Positions 23,001-34,198 of a stretch of 64,000 bases of DNA are shown here, one piece after another; within the stretch, counting starts at the first letter, position 1, and each line of letters starts with the position of its first letter. Origin of the DNA: Hyposmocoma kahamanoa (taxonomy: Eukaryota > Arthropoda > Insecta > Lepidoptera > Cosmopterigidae); assembly GCF_003589595.1 (NCBI RefSeq), contig NW_020654080.1:11063698-11127697 (forward strand), given 5' to 3'. The notes beneath the pieces were generated by a model, which was not told the origin of the DNA, did no database searches, and saw nothing but the letters and a program-made list of their open reading frames with translations. The translations under genes were made by a program, and so were the position numbers.

Positions 23001-26000
23001 TCCTCCGGATACACACATCGGACAGTCCACAGAAGAAAAGGTTAGTTCTAGAAGCGTTAGGCTTACGCTGACAATGTAACGACCTTAGATTATAGTGTCT
23101 TCGTCGCACATCGCAAGCTACACGCGAGTGGTGACGTAAGCCCGACCCCGAGATACGGACTTAAACTAAGGGGTCGAGGTGACGCCTGTGCGATAGTGGC
23201 AAGTAGCTCATCTGGCGTCGTCTCTCGCCTCAATGAGGACGCACTTGTCACCTGAAGACAAGGAATAAAACACTCTGAGTGCGCCTCATCGTAGCCATCT
23301 GGTGAACATAGCGGTAGCTGCGATGTAACGTGAACTGCTCTGATTTGAAGATGTCTGCAAGTCCGGGGAGCGCAACGTTGGCACATGCGTTCATTCCACA
23401 ATCATTGCGTTCATAAACACGATGCAAAATGAGCATGGAGGCATGCGTGCTTAATTAGTGAAACGGACGACAGTCACAATACACATTCACTCAATACAAG
23501 AACAAGTAAGAGCGGAGAACACATGACATGAAAGAAGCACTAAGCGAAGGGAGGCACACTACTGACCTGTGTCGACAATGACGTCGATGAGGTCCATGCT
23601 CTTAGCGAACGCGTCGCGCAGATTGATGTGATGGAAGGAGACGATAGAGCCCTCGCGTTTGGCTCGCTCCAGCGCCTCCCGTCGCTTGAGAGCCTTCTCG
23701 CGCCGCATCTGGTTCTTGTAAAACTCGGCGAAATTGTTGACGATAATTGGGATGGGTAACGCAATTACCAACACGCCGCAAATACAGCAAACTGAGCCGA
23801 TGACCTTGCCCAACGGGGTCGTGGGGTAAATGTCACCGTATCCGACTGTGGTCATGGTGATGCCAGCCCACCAGAACGTTTCCGGAATGGATATGAATTT
23901 TGTTCCCGGTTCTTCCTTTTCGGCGAAGTACGCTAGGGAGGAGAAAATGAGCACTCCCATTGCAAGGAATAACATGAGCAATCCGAGCTCTTTGTAAGAG
24001 TTTCTAAGCGTGAAGCCGAGCGACTGCAGCCCTGTTGAATGGCGGGCGAGTTTGAGAATGCGCAATATTCGCATTATACGGAAGATTTGTACGACACGAC
24101 GCACATCTTGAAACTGATCCGTGGCGTTTTTATTCGTTTCAAGCAGGAAGAGGGAAACGAAATACGGCAGTATCGCCAGTAAGTCTATCACATTAAGTCC
24201 GCCCTTGAAGAACTTCCACTTATCCGGCGAGGCACTGAATCGCAGCACATACTCGAGTGTAAACCAAGTGATGCACACGGCTTCAATCATGGCCAGCTGC
24301 GGGTTGTCAATAGGCGCCTTCGTATCCTCGTCGTACATTTGCATTTGCGGTATGGTGTTGAGAGTAAGTCCTATTGTGGACAGCACGATGAAGAGGATCG
24401 ATATCACCGCGATCACCTGTAAGTACGCACCGAGTGAGCGCGCGGCGAAAGAACGACTATGGCAGTTAGTCGGTCCACTCGCCAGCTCTACCAAGTACTA
24501 GCACCGCGCGCTCTACTCGTCGCGAGGTGCGACGCTACACATATTGCCACACGTGTCAGTATGTAGTATGCGGTGTTTGTACACAGCTACTCTTCCTAAG
24601 TATTTGTACAATGGTAAGCTACGATTATATAGTTGATGTAAGTATATTATGTAGTAAGAGGTAGGTATGTATATACAGTAGGTATGAAGCCAATATCTTA
24701 TGTATTTAAAGTCTTAATATTAATTTAGGTGTAAAAATAACATCTATTCGTGTTTGTTAGTAGTGTTGTGTGGTCAAAGTGTAGACAGGTTAATTAAATT
24801 ACAATCGGGTGAACGGACGTGCGTAGAGGCGCGAGAAGGGTATAGATATGTAAAGGAGTGAAGCGCACGCGCGTCCGTCCATCACCCGCGTCGCTCGGTT
24901 AGTCGGATCAGTATCACGAAGCGGAAGCGCTGGTGGGGCATGAAAGGAAGGGCATGGACGCTACGGATGAGAGGAAAGGAAGGGACGGGCTGCGGAAGGG
25001 TGGGTGAGGGTAGCCAGCGGGCGACGCTCAGCCGTAGTGGGAGGCGGCGCGGGCGCGGCGCGCGCACTGCGGACACATGTCTGGAGGGCGCGGATGCCGT
25101 CCCGTGCCACCACACACGCTGACTGCGAGCGCCGTCGGCAGCGGCTGGTCACATTGCGTAAGCCCATCCCATCTTTGCAATTTTGCGACAACAATTAAGC
25201 TTTGTTTCGTAAAGTTCCCCATTTGGAGAACGATCGACGCGGCTGTGAACATTTATAAAGATTAATAGTAAAATAAAACTTTGCCACTGTCCCGTACAAC
25301 TTAGATATTATACAATGCTATGTAGTATTATGGAATTCAGTCACAGATCTGATAATTTCAAATTGTCACACACAATCTGCACACATTTTGAAGATGTTTA
25401 TATTTTCTATTACTTACATGAGCTAATGAAAGTTTTCGAGTAAAATGTTAAATATTTTTAAATATATATAGGTACTATATGTACGGTAGATACAAAATAA
25501 TATCGTCATCTGTTTTATATTTTATAAGAAACTAGAAAACCATAACAATAAAAATAAATAAAACATAATGAACAAAATTAAATGAAAATACCTAAGCATA
25601 TTCGTCGAAAATAAAAAATGTGTCAAGTAACTTATAAAAATAACGGTTAAATAAGTAAATAAAATATTGACATATATAATTTAGTTAGTTTATGAAAACG
25701 TGTAGGTACATTATTTAAATAGATATGGACAGAAGAAATAGAGTAATTAGAGTTAAAATAGTGATATAGTTGAACTATAGAAGCCATAAATGTACAGATA
25801 CGGACAACACATGAATGTATACTTACAACACTTAGCTGCACCGCTGTTGTCGAAATACATACGTATTTCAAAAATAGTTGAAAATGATTATAGTAATTAT
25901 ACGATAAAAGGCATCCTATAGAACAAACAATAACAAGTTTCGACAAAAGCGATAACATAACATGGTCACGAGACAACATGTAGAACACAACACCACAATC

Positions 26001-28593
26001 CATAACACCAAGGCAAACAACATCGAGTTAGGAGCAGTGATAGATGTTATTCATGCACCACAGATACATCACACAACGGGTCATACGTGTACAAAGCCTA
26101 CACCTATAGCTACTATTTTACACACATACAAGTAAAAAACAAAGCAGGCCCGGCGTCACATAGGGGCACTAAAGCTACCGCTGCATCAGAATCTGGACTT
26201 CCGGGAGGCATGGAACATTATACCTACATGTTGTCGGTATCTCTATTCACATATATGGATGTAGGTACGACTCTACGATGTATAGGTACGCGACACTCTA
26301 TAAGTAGTAGACGTAGTAGCCTACCGCTACCAGCCTTAGAACTTGGGACCAGGAGGTCACGGGAAACCAGCGGGCCCCAACAATGCTGTCGCCGGGCCTG
26401 TTAAGTAACATATGTACAAGTCTTATTTCAACGTACTCTTTGTTCATGTGCTTAAGTTGGATAGTTACCTATATACTACTGTATAAACAGATAGATATGT
26501 AAAATAAAACAATAACGAAGAGTATAAGTAACTAAGGCAAGTGATAGTGTATAATGTACCTACAAATATTTGATAGAAGTGTAGCTTAAAATACAAGGTA
26601 ATCTACTATTTACATTGTAAATCAGGGCCTGATTAAACCTATATAATTATATATATCGGCAAATAAATCTCGGGCATAGGGACACGACGATTTGGCGGTC
26701 GCCAAGAAAAATAAGCGAAAAATAAGGCCCTGATTTAAATGTAGGTACTACATACTTAACGAAATATTTGTGCACGTGTTGTTATTGTCATCTGCCATAT
26801 TGCTCACAATCGACAAAAGCTTCTAATTAATCGTACTCGGAAACAGGGTATTGTATACCTTTGCTTTAATATATACTTATGTCCTGGCTGCTTTGCTAGA
26901 GTGGCATAATTAGTAATAAATCATCGTACAATTTTTTTTATGTACAAGATAATACGTTACCCTAGCCGCGATACTGGTGGTAGGCTTCTCGAGAAGATCC
27001 CAAAGCCACTTCTGGTACTGAGCACAAGTGCCCTGACCAAACTCCTCCTCTTCTCTTTGCCTTAAGCTCTCGGCTTCTTTTCTCATCTCTTCGTGAACGT
27101 GTTCTTTTCTCTGGTGGTATTTATGTTGGCAGCACGATTCCAAATACAATTCGTCAACGCCCCAGTACTCGAGATCATCACTGAACGCTAGCACGCACAT
27201 CTCGTCTACTAAATGCAACTTCCCCGTCCGATAGAAGTTTAGGATTGAGCTGAAACTTTTTGGATGTCTGTGGAAAAATATAAAGTTTGTATGACACATA
27301 CATAGCTATGTAACTACTAGCCACATCGTTACAATAATTTTATTTGATCTTATTGAAAAATTCAAAAGGTCTGGAGAAAGGTCACGAAACGCGTAGGTAT
27401 TTTTGGGATCTTTCTCCCTTGAATTCTTCTATTTTGTTAATTTACTTTTCAATTAAATTGGTGTCGTCATTGTAGGAATCAGCCGCGAGCTGTTTTTCGC
27501 TGAACAATTAGTCCGTTAAGTTGTATCAGCAGAATAGCATAACAACGTGCGATCTTGGAGGATCATGCCTAAAATCATACCCCACCTCACCACACTAAGG
27601 AATGGATGTACCTGTCGAAAAAGTACTCATTGTCCTGTAATGAGTAGTCGTCGCAGAGTTCTGTAATGGCCTCGTGCGTGTTGCAGTCGCGCAGACGACC
27701 GAGACGCGTGTGCGGCAGCCGCTCTAGCGTGCGCCACAGCACTTCGTGACGCACACCGCCCACGTTGATGATCACGCGTTTGCTCAGCGCCTTCGCACGC
27801 AGCATCATGAACGGCTCCGGTGGGAGCGATGACATCGACCTGAAAATATAACAGCACATAACACATCTTATGACATTTTTATTAACCGACTTGACAAATT
27901 GACTTCAAACTGAAATGACTTCAAAAAAAGATATGTGTTTTGCATATGTTCACCGATTTCTCCGTGAATTGTGGACCGATTTTCAAAATTCTTTTTTGTT
28001 TGAAAGAGTGCACTCTCTAGGTGGTCTCAATGTCACCAAGTCAGAAATCCGTGAGGGATATACTCTAATTTTATAAGCATGTAGTACAGTATATTAATCG
28101 ATTTCTCCGTCAATTGTGGACCGATTTAGAAAATTATTTTTTTGTTTGGTATGGTATACCGTCGAGATAATGGGGACCCCCCCCCCATTGTTATTTAAGT
28201 TGGTTGACTTTGTTTTTAAAGTTTTAACATCATGTACTTTATTTGTGTTGTAGTATATCATAGGGAATTCTAGCTTTACGTTTTGTTAAGCTCGTATATA
28301 CTGAAACCAGGACGAAGAAGGAGAATTGATGGCTAAGCTAGCTAAGCCACCTGGCATGAAACATGAAGCTAGCCTCTAGAAAAGACAACATACGGGATAA
28401 GTAGGGCCCTTTGTTACCTGGAGTGCGCCCGCTGCAGCGCCGCGTTGTAAGGCAACGCGGGCGCGGGCGCCGGCGCCAGGCCGCTGTCGAGCGGCGCATC
28501 CTGCGCGGGCGCCGCGAAGCCCATGGGCGCGCGCGGGGGCGAGTCGCCCACGTGCCAGCGCGCGGCGCCGCGGCCCGCCCCCTCGCCCCCCAT
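16982..28593 (-). CDS. Shab: Shab, Kv2-type voltage-gated potassium channel, 11 coding exons
   Basis: Shab forms tetrameric delayed-rectifier potassium channels in the plasma membrane of neurons and muscle. Exons (minus strand): 28593-28418, 27839-27612, 27267-26961, 24416-23567, 22784-22660, 21921-21844, 21371-21221, 20742-20366, 20034-19962, 19878-19739 and 17080-16982. Phases agree at every junction and sum to 2,604 nt (867 aa). Domains: Gly/Ala/Pro-rich N terminus (1-59); T1 tetramerisation domain (about 75-200) with zinc motif HX5CX20CC (H153, C159, CC180-181), as in non-Shaker Kv families; S1-S6 (238-470); S4 [19 protein letters not shown] (344-362); filter TVGYGD (427-432); S6 PIP hinge (458-460); conserved tail block [11 protein letters not shown] (exon 6). 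Two in-frame TGA codons upstream support the ATG at 28593. Least certain is exon 9. Confidence 0.93.
17122..17338 (+). mobile_element. tRNA-derived SINE (family C), copy 1
   Basis: It starts ACTGCCTCAG, carries a tRNA-like A box (ACCGAACGGTTACCA) and B box (GAGTTCGCTTCC), then the family body GAGAAATATTTGTAT, TGGGTGTAATTTGTGGTTG, CATGGCACCCGCGAC and GGTTTCCCTAGTGCGGGG, and ends in an ATT-rich tail. Five copies are in the window. This one lies in the last Shab intron, antisense to the gene. Confidence 0.8.
17601..19602 (+). mobile_element. Apparently intact IS630-Tc1-mariner transposon with a long-spacer DDE transposase
   Basis: The 2,002-bp element is bounded by perfect 36-bp terminal inverted repeats (17601-17636 and 19567-19602, starting TAGTGCGCGCGGAACTAGCT) and flanked by TA at 17599-17600 and 19603-19604, the classic target duplication of this superfamily. 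Inside the perfect repeats, GC-rich subterminal sequence continues imperfectly for about 100 bp on both sides. The single ORF is uninterrupted. It sits in the last intron of Shab, on the opposite strand. Confidence 0.92.
17778..19124 (+). CDS. Transposase, DDE superfamily (Tc1/mariner-like), 448 aa
   Basis: The enzyme would cut the element out at its inverted repeats and insert it at TA. An N-terminal helix-turn-helix reads [19 protein letters not shown] (about 41-59), followed by a basic [11 protein letters not shown] patch. The catalytic triad is D184 (FFLDET), D274 ([10 protein letters not shown]) and E356 ([11 protein letters not shown]). I count 81 residues between the second and third, far more than the 34-41 of ordinary Tc1/mariner enzymes; a DD82E group (Sailor) is the nearest I recall. 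The tail from about 427 is acidic and Ser-rich ([16 protein letters not shown]). The ATG at 17778 follows a very short upstream ATG ORF at 17770. No frameshift or stop, so the element may be recent or active. Confidence 0.92.
   Translation: MSPPIKRQSKEIIFKVHTFFKKRKADVNSLEYKTDANIHKLVAEATGISERSVRRVIAQSKTSLQNTGEAKFSSPRRPKEIKKKIQVDDFDLGVIRRKINQFYTVQKTNPSLRKLNAVLKEDNILDCGLTYLRELLHKLGYSFKKCKSKRSLLLERPNIVEWRVKYLGAIRKFREDKRNIFFLDETYVNQSHNVQKCWQSSSEPGVYADIGKGRRLIIVHAGSRNGLVDDALLIFKSDSKTRDYHGDMNSTNFYNWVDRKLIPKLPPNSVIVMDNAAYHCVQVEKKPTMSCMKINMQNWLQNHNVPFSPTMVKAELLGLINTTQSEKIYTIDELLKGAGHTVLRLPPYHPDLNPIELVWANIKNCLARDHINATLDEKITILTRLFSEFSAEQWQKCDDHVQKNEQEYWNHDMRYDTVMDEFIINLQDDSDSSSDNSESSDSEDNMSE
19739..19878 (-). 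CDS. Shab: Shab exon 10 (predicted)
   Basis: It follows TATTATAG and reads [20 protein letters not shown] then [18 protein letters not shown], ending GAN before GTAAGT. The frame joins smoothly to exon 11. The donor lies 137 bp from the right end of the intronic transposon. Confidence 0.7.
19962..20034 (-). CDS. Shab: Shab exon 9 (predicted, small)
   Basis: It follows TGATGTTTTGCAG and ends before GTAAGA. In the frame required by exons 8 and 10 it reads [12 protein letters not shown]... and ends in a split Gly codon. The neighbouring frame is also open and more hydrophilic ([15 protein letters not shown]), so the frame assignment rests on phase agreement alone. Confidence 0.55.
20366..20742 (-). 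CDS. Shab: Shab exon 8 (Gly/Ser/Ala-rich tail)
   Basis: It follows TTTCCTTCAG, reads [19 protein letters not shown], then a low-complexity Gly/Ser/Ala stretch, and ends [11 protein letters not shown] before GTATGT. It is very GC-rich compared with the flanking introns. Phase in 1, out 0. Confidence 0.75.
21221..21371 (-). CDS. Shab: Shab exon 7 (C-terminal tail)
   Basis: It follows TGGTATAG, reads [20 protein letters not shown] and ends NSLDSP plus one base before GTAACC. GYKEF-DAE continues the conserved Kv2 tail block started in exon 6. Confidence 0.8.
21844..21921 (-). CDS. Shab: Shab exon 6 (C-terminal tail)
   Basis: A 78-nt exon after TTTTCTAG reading [18 protein letters not shown] then ECCFCTFK before GTACTA. 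The FECCFCT-K block is conserved from insect Shab to vertebrate Kv2. Being a multiple of three in phase 0, it could be skipped without a frame change. Confidence 0.85.
22660..22784 (-). CDS. Shab: Shab exon 5 (C-terminal tail)
   Basis: It follows GTGTCTTCAG and reads [17 protein letters not shown] and [10 protein letters not shown], ending STDPSQ before GTAAGA. The G-HNxSQ-D and TGCYK-Y-H elements correspond to the cytosolic segment right after the core in fly Shab. Confidence 0.85.
23567..24416 (-). CDS. Shab: Shab exon 4 (S1 to S6 and pore)
   Basis: This 850-nt exon holds the whole membrane core: S1 [20 protein letters not shown]2/S3 with [19 protein letters not shown], the S4 arginine ladder, pore helix [15 protein letters not shown]6 with PIPIIVNN and the post-S6 helix [19 protein letters not shown]. 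It ends DVIVDT plus one base before GTCAGT. Shab genes usually keep this core in one or few exons. Confidence 0.97.
24417..26960 (-). other. Shab intron 3 with an internal CpG-rich block
   Basis: The intron separates the T1 exons from the membrane-core exon. It is AT-rich except for 24800-25150, which is strongly GC- and CpG-rich (for example GGAGGCGGCGCGGGCGCGG near 25041). No repeat of the local families was recognised. The GC block might be a regulatory element or an alternative promoter. An in-frame TAG shortly before exon 4 rules out simple read-in from this intron. Confidence 0.5.
26961..27267 (-). CDS. Shab: Shab exon 3 (T1 domain, second half)
   Basis: It follows TTTTTCCACAG and encodes [19 protein letters not shown], the zinc ligands HX5C and CC, and the linker [11 protein letters not shown], ending in AAR before GTAACG. 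The HX5CX20CC spacing was counted exactly. Confidence 0.95.
27612..27839 (-). CDS. Shab: Shab exon 2 (T1 domain, first half)
   Basis: It follows ATATTTTCAG and encodes [32 protein letters not shown] and [15 protein letters not shown], ending in a split Arg codon before GTACAT. The block is nearly identical to Kv2/Shab T1 sequences known from flies and vertebrates. Confidence 0.95.
27885..28165 (+). repeat. Repeat D copy with an internal duplication
   Basis: It begins AACCGACTTGACAAATTGAC, a form of the AACCGACTTCAAAAAAGG start common in moth repeats. The block CGATTTCTCCGT(G/C)AATTGTGG occurs twice (about 27955 and 28098), about 145 bp apart. A C9 run lies just after (about 28178). It is in Shab intron 1. 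Confidence 0.55.
28418..28593 (-). CDS. Shab: Shab exon 1 (first coding exon)
   Basis: It starts at MGGEGAGRG and is rich in Gly, Ala and Pro, ending QRAHS plus two bases of a split Arg codon before GTAACA. In frame upstream of the ATG lie two consecutive TGA codons, so translation cannot start earlier in this exon. A good acceptor (TTGTTCCCAG) near 28663 suggests the exon continues upstream as 5' untranslated sequence spliced from a distant leader. Confidence 0.75.
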
Positions 28594-28663
28594 GCCCGCT
28601 AGCTCATGGCGCCTCGCGCCGACGCCTCATCACCACAAGGGTAGCCACAAACTTCCACCACCT

Positions 28664-29729
28664 GGGAACAATAAGGTAAATGAAATTAAGTCCAAACACT
28701 GGGCTTAAATGAACAAACCTTAAGCTAATTAGGTAATATCGTGTTAGAAGTTCACAACATGAATAATCTATTTGTAAACTGTAGATTATGCCAGATTGAA
28801 GAGAACACATCAGCCCAATAGTAATTATTAAATTACTGCCTATATATAAAAAACTGCCTAACTCCATTTCTGCTTCTAATTCCCAAAAGTGGAGTCTGCG
28901 AGGTAAACTCATTATTTCAATAGACAGTTTGACGGTCGAAGGACATAGTAATCTTATCAGCGGAGGGCAGAGAGCAGTATTTCGCTCCGACCTTGACTTT
29001 CCCCTGCCCGTACCACCTAATAAATTCATCCCGGTCTATAACGATCGCATTTAATAATTGTAGAAGTACAGTTAGCGTGCTAACCACCGCTTACGTTAAA
29101 ATAGAACGCGTCGATAAGCTTAAGCGAAAGTTTCAAGCAAATGTTAGCAGCCTTCGACGCTCAGATCCGTGAAGTAACAATTTCCGACGTGAAAAATACG
29201 GCGTGAGCCTCCGACTTAACATGTAGTTAAGTACTTTCACCTACATTCGATGTATCTGTACTATTGCTGTAAACTAATCGATACTTCCAAGACCAATAAT
29301 ATTATTGACAACTTACATTTTTATCAACACTAGACATGGAACCTTAGCTATAAATATTTAGGTACTAATAATATACTGCATTGTCAGTTATCCATACGTA
29401 TAAGTGGGTATGTATGTAAATCGTAAAGAAACCGAGTTTGTACTTCTATTAATTAATACTTTAAAGTATAAGTGAAAGTGGAAGGTACAAAAGACAAAAA
29501 AAATTGTAATTTTTGTTTGGCTTTTGTTTAGGTATATGTTAGTGTGTGTATTACACACGAAATCTCCATAATGGGTTAAGCAACGTAACCCATTTGAATG
29601 CGATTTACAGTAATGTAAGCTTGGATTAATATTCAGTACTGGTTTCATTTAAATCTATTGAGAAATAAAAAGGTCTGTATGTCAATTTTACAGTGCGCTT
29701 TGTGCGCATTCTAACCTAACCGAGTTTAG
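28664..29729. other. Upstream of Shab coding sequence, nothing recognised
   Basis: AT-rich sequence just upstream of the first Shab coding exon. It should contain intron or 5' untranslated sequence, but no leader exon or promoter could be fixed by eye. Confidence 0.4.
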
Positions 29730-30010
29730 AGAGACGGGACGAACAAGTCGTGCTACTGATGGTAAACGACACGCCTGTCCATAACAGTTGCAATGCCACT
29801 CAGAGCTTTAAATCTCAAACTTCTGCGAGGCACTGCCACTGCGCCCGTCACCCAGAGAAATAAGTTGAAAAGTCCCATGTGCCTGCAATTTTACCAGCAC
29901 TCTTACCCTTCAAAACCAGAACGCAGTAATGCTCACATTCCTGCTTGGCGGCAGAAATAAGTAAGGTACTTCCCTGGACGAACTTTGCACAAGGAGCTCT
30001 ACTGCTACTA
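29730..30010 (-). repeat. Repeat A copy
   Basis: Reverse-complement blocks GGTAAACGACACGCCTGTCC, ACTGCCACTGCGCCCGTCAC, TTTTACCAGCACTCTTACCC, GCTTGGCGGCAGAAATAAG and AAGGAGCTCTACTGCTACTA match the family; full length. Confidence 0.75.
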
Positions 30011-32456
30011 TATTTTATTATGTATGTACGTGAAAATACTGTAGCACAAATATATTAGTCATCGCAGATCTACATAAAGTAACGACACGATATAGCTGTC
30101 ATATCACAGGCACAATATGTATTATTTAAAATTATAAGGTTATCTTTAAGTGCACTTGTTAGGTATAATTAAATCCCTATTAAAAAGAATCATTTTGGCG
30201 TGAGAAAAGAATTTTGTGAACATTTTCCCTTTCAACATTTATTTAGTCGCATAGTTTAGGTGGTAAGACACGTACGTGATACGTGTTTACGCGTATGAAA
30301 TCGCGGTCACAGCTACTCTAAATAGAAAAACAAACATACCTAAGTACATTACAATAATTTTGGAACAATCTCTGTTGTTGGATACCTTCATTTCCAATCT
30401 GAATAATTTAAAAATACTCAAGAAAACAACGACATTAGCAGCTAATCTTAATCGAATTTACTGCTCTAGAAAAGCGTTTTACATCGCGTGACTGTGGCTT
30501 ATCAACAGAGTAGTATAGTCCATTGTCCACCTGGTAGGCGGAATGGTTGATCATTAAAAGGTGGAGGCGATACATGGGTGATCGATGCGACAGGGGCCGG
30601 TCCCCTAGCTGCGAATGGACGGAGGGTCTTAAGCCTATATAAACTCAACATTCTCTGTGAAAAATGAAATCTTCCGTTGTTCACAAAGTGTATAAATTTG
30701 CAATATTCAGATGTATCAGTTTGTACAGTGGATTATGTTTTGCCGTGGATACTGGATACAATATGGTTTATAAGTCCCCTGGGCGCTCTCTGCCTAACTG
30801 CCCCAACGGGTATATTCAGATTATGAACATTGTCCCGTCTCTCATTGAATGTTCCGATTTTCATTTTAATACATGTTAAAATGTAACATTTTTATTATAC
30901 TTACAAACATTTCTATTATAAATCCAACGTAATATAGCGTCTGCTTAAAAGTAAAACCACATAAGTGACATTTTCCACTAAATCTCCAAATTATGTATGT
31001 ACCAATTGTAAATAATTCACCATCTTTCTGCAGATAAACTCTTATTAAGTTTATAGCTCTTTTGTTATTGAGATTCACATGCAGAAAGACAGTGATTTTC
31101 TTACCATAGCTATAAAAATTAAAAACTTTTTGTGGAAAATGTTACTTATGTGGTTTTACATTTAAACAGACTATATAAATAAAGAGTGTCCTTTACTATA
31201 GATTGTAGTAGAGTTTGTTTTATAATGTACTTTTTTACATTGATATATTTCTATAACATTATACAGGGACTGTTGAGATGCAATGCGCAATAGTTATTTG
31301 TTATGTAAGGCTGCAAAATTGTAGTTTGCCGCGAGTGCTTGTATTGAAACCTGAGCAAGGTAAGAAAGCTAAGATTAAGTTGATATAGATTGATATAGCT
31401 TCATGAGCGTAGCGAAGGTTTTAAGGCTTTAGACGCAAAACAACTTTGCTGCCGAGCGAAACTTACAACTTTCCACCTCACTATGGCGAGGGAAATGGTA
31501 GATGAAAGAAAAACAGTAGAACTATAAAAACCTTTTTTAATGAAAAGAAAAAGTTTATCTTGTTTATATGATGCGTCTGAGTTTATACCTCATAAATTTT
31601 TATTCTTGCTTGTACTTTTATTTTGTGATTATTCAAGTTATTTTAGTTCTTCGACGAATTAAAATAATCTAATAAACACAATTAGTTATCATTGTCAACT
31701 TATTGTGAACAATAATGATAATAAAATATACCAACGGATTTATGTTACATTAAATAAGTAATGTAAATATACAAGAAATAGCTTAATTGGACGTGCCATT
31801 ATCTTTTTTTTCATCAAAAGAAAAAGTTAGATGCACCTTCCATCCTCTAAGGGTGCACCACAGTCCATCATCAAGTTCGAATTTCAAAAACCTTTTCCAC
31901 GCTAGCGTGCAAAAAACGCTTTTGCGCGCAGATTTCTAATGAGAAAGGAAGCCTTTCCGACCTAGTGAGGTGAAAGTATTATTTTTAGCGTATGAAAAAT
32001 TTAACATATTTTTGGTCATTAGTAATGTGAATGTGAATTAATTAATTTTAAACTACAACAATAAAAACCAAAGATGAACGATAAGTCACTTAATATATTT
32101 GCTCTTAAATTTAAACAACTCCTACCCTCATTTCTATTAATACATACGATATCCCAGAGAAAGTGTAGATATGGGAAACTAACAAAGGAACAGCGTGTAG
32201 CAAATGATAGAAATAGTGATCTTTTTTATTCCTTTTCAGTATCGGATTCGGAATAGACGGTTTACATTGATACAGTCTGTTTGACACATTATACTGCACG
32301 AAGAAGCTCCTCTCCCTGCCGGCGACATGTAATCAATGTTTTCCATCACACACAACGCTCTTGCGATAGCTACTTTTTCTCTTATCTTTACGGAAAATAA
32401 TTTTTTTTTGTCTATAACCAATAACAATTTTCCCGAATTTAATTCCTATTAAAATC
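30011..32456. other. No gene recognised
   Basis: Mostly AT-rich. A GC-richer block at 30530-30640 with a CTATATAAA word precedes a 71-codon ATG ORF at 30664, which has no recognised domain. Segments near 31395-31500 (AGCGTAGCGAAGG) and 31830-31980 look like ends of dispersed repeats, but no second copies were found here. Confidence 0.4.
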
Positions 32457-32635
32457 GTTCATCATCATCAACTCATCTATACGTCCCATTCCGGGCATGG
32501 GTCTCCTTTCAGGCGAGGGCATTTCAAAATAAATTTCGCTCATACCTAAATTCCAAAAAACTCAAGAGGTTCGCCCGGATTCGAACCCACGGCCTTTGCT
32601 TGAGAGAAGTAAGTTAAACCTTTAGACAGTCACGG
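32457..32635 (+). repeat. Repeat G copy, internally deleted
   Basis: It runs from TCATCATCATCAACTCATCT and CGTCCCATTCCGGGCATGGG directly to CAAAAAACTCAAGAGGTTCG and GATTCGAACCCACGGCC, the two ends of a moth repeat whose middle is present in the 10265-10465 copy. The end resembles a tRNA-like TTCGAAC box. Confidence 0.65.
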
Positions 32636-32639
32636 GTTA

Positions 32640-34198
32640 TTAGACATCCACGGCTTACGGTCGTTGCATATTTATATATCTTCGGAACCAAATTACTTCT
32701 TTAATTATACAATATGGTTCCATATTAAACATAAATAAATTCACTTTCACATACAAATTAAAAAGGAAACATTATTGAGATCAATTTCAGTAACATTGAT
32801 ATGTTTACAAAGCGATTGTGAGAAATATTTGTTGTTCCTATTTAAGATTAATTTTTAATATACATAACATATAACTTGCTATTAATTTCTCTGTTTGTAT
32901 GAATGATAATAATCTTTTGATAAAACTAATGCAGCATAGGGGTTGCACACAGAAAACAATCAGCTCTCTAAGAATCGTGTGCCTATAACAATATAATCAG
33001 GATGCTATTGTGGTTTCCGCAATTCTGTAGCGCGTCGGGAATGTTCACATGCAGCTTTGTGAACATGTAGGTTTGCCGCCATCATAAGAAAGAGAGCGGC
33101 ATCCTTGATGTGCAGACTGCGTGGCAGCAGTAACAGCATCACGCGTATCATAGCTAGCAAAGTCCAGGATAATTCCTTGAACACTGGATTAAACTTCATA
33201 GGTATCCTAAATCTAGTACATATTTATTATTGACCTTAGTGTGTAAATTTTTCTTTGTTATTTACTAACCAATGTGAATGAATTATACCGAAATAAAATA
33301 TTTGAATTGAATACTCATAAAACGTGAGATAATAAAACAAGCATATAAAAAAGACTAGAGGCGGTGGAGAGAGTATGAGGGGAAGGGCGCAATCGATTGA
33401 CGGATCGCGTGGCCCGCTTATCAACTGCGACCCTAATCTAATAATAGACGCATTAATTGCATCCACAACTTTCCAACTGTCCATGACTGACGACAAAACG
33501 TGACTGCTATCTTTACTTGTACGGCTCGGTCGATATAATTACATTCACACAATAAAGTAGATCCGTAGACTACATTTTTGTTGATATCCTTAGAGAATAT
33601 TTAAAGAATAATTATATACCTTTCTGAGTTCCTTTGTTACATTCGCATAATATTATATAATGTTACATACTGTAGATATTTTTGCTAACTTCCTAAGTTA
33701 TCAACTAACGATCGTGGTTTATAATAGAATGAATAAAACATCGCGGTACGTATTATTGTATACGCACCTACGTCTAAATGACAACGTCATCCTAAAAAAT
33801 GTAAACCCATTAGACGTTCTTCCAAAACTAACTGACTCATTTAATTTTTTTTCCATCCTCTAAGAACTGACTGCATTCTTCGAAACTGACACTAGCCGAA
33901 GCCTACTGGCCGCTATTAAGAAAATAATGTTATTAACCTCTCTATTTTAGAAGAAAAATACTGTTTTTTTTATAGTGATTGATAAATATACAATTTTCGT
34001 TACCATTACCTTCGATTTATTACTGCATATAGGTCATGTGTAAGTTTAAAATTTTTATTGTGAAAATTTAAAAATTTTGATTCACAGCCGGTAGAACAAA
34101 GTATAAATATCCAACGGCCTCTAGTTTTTGAACTAGAACTAGCTACCAGAACTTAAAACAAATAATATTATTTATACAAAGATTTAGAGATATTATAA
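32640..34198. other. No gene recognised; one 64-codon minus-strand ORF
   Basis: At 33199-33005 (minus) an ATG ORF reads MKFNPVFKELSWTLLAMIRV and onward, with a Leu/Met-rich middle. Its DNA shares a CTGTAGCGC..GG.ATGTTCAC block with about 48950, so it may be part of a dispersed element. The rest is AT-rich without recognised features. Confidence 0.35.

Noticed and set aside
24417..24494. Extension of the Shab core exon upstream, giving a T1-less channel
   Set aside because: The open frame before S1 starts at TTG, not ATG, and an in-frame TAG lies just before it. The AG acceptor at 24418-24417 and the phase match with exon 3 explain the sequence better.
28604..29029. 141-codon minus-strand open frame upstream of Shab
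   Set aside because: It is in a different frame from Shab exon 1, has no recognised domain, and appears to be chance openness over leader or intron sequence.
30626..30879. TATA-like word and 71-codon ORF as a small secreted protein gene
   Set aside because: CTATATAAA lies only about 30 bp before the ATG, leaving no room for a normal leader, and the protein shows no convincing signal peptide or family.
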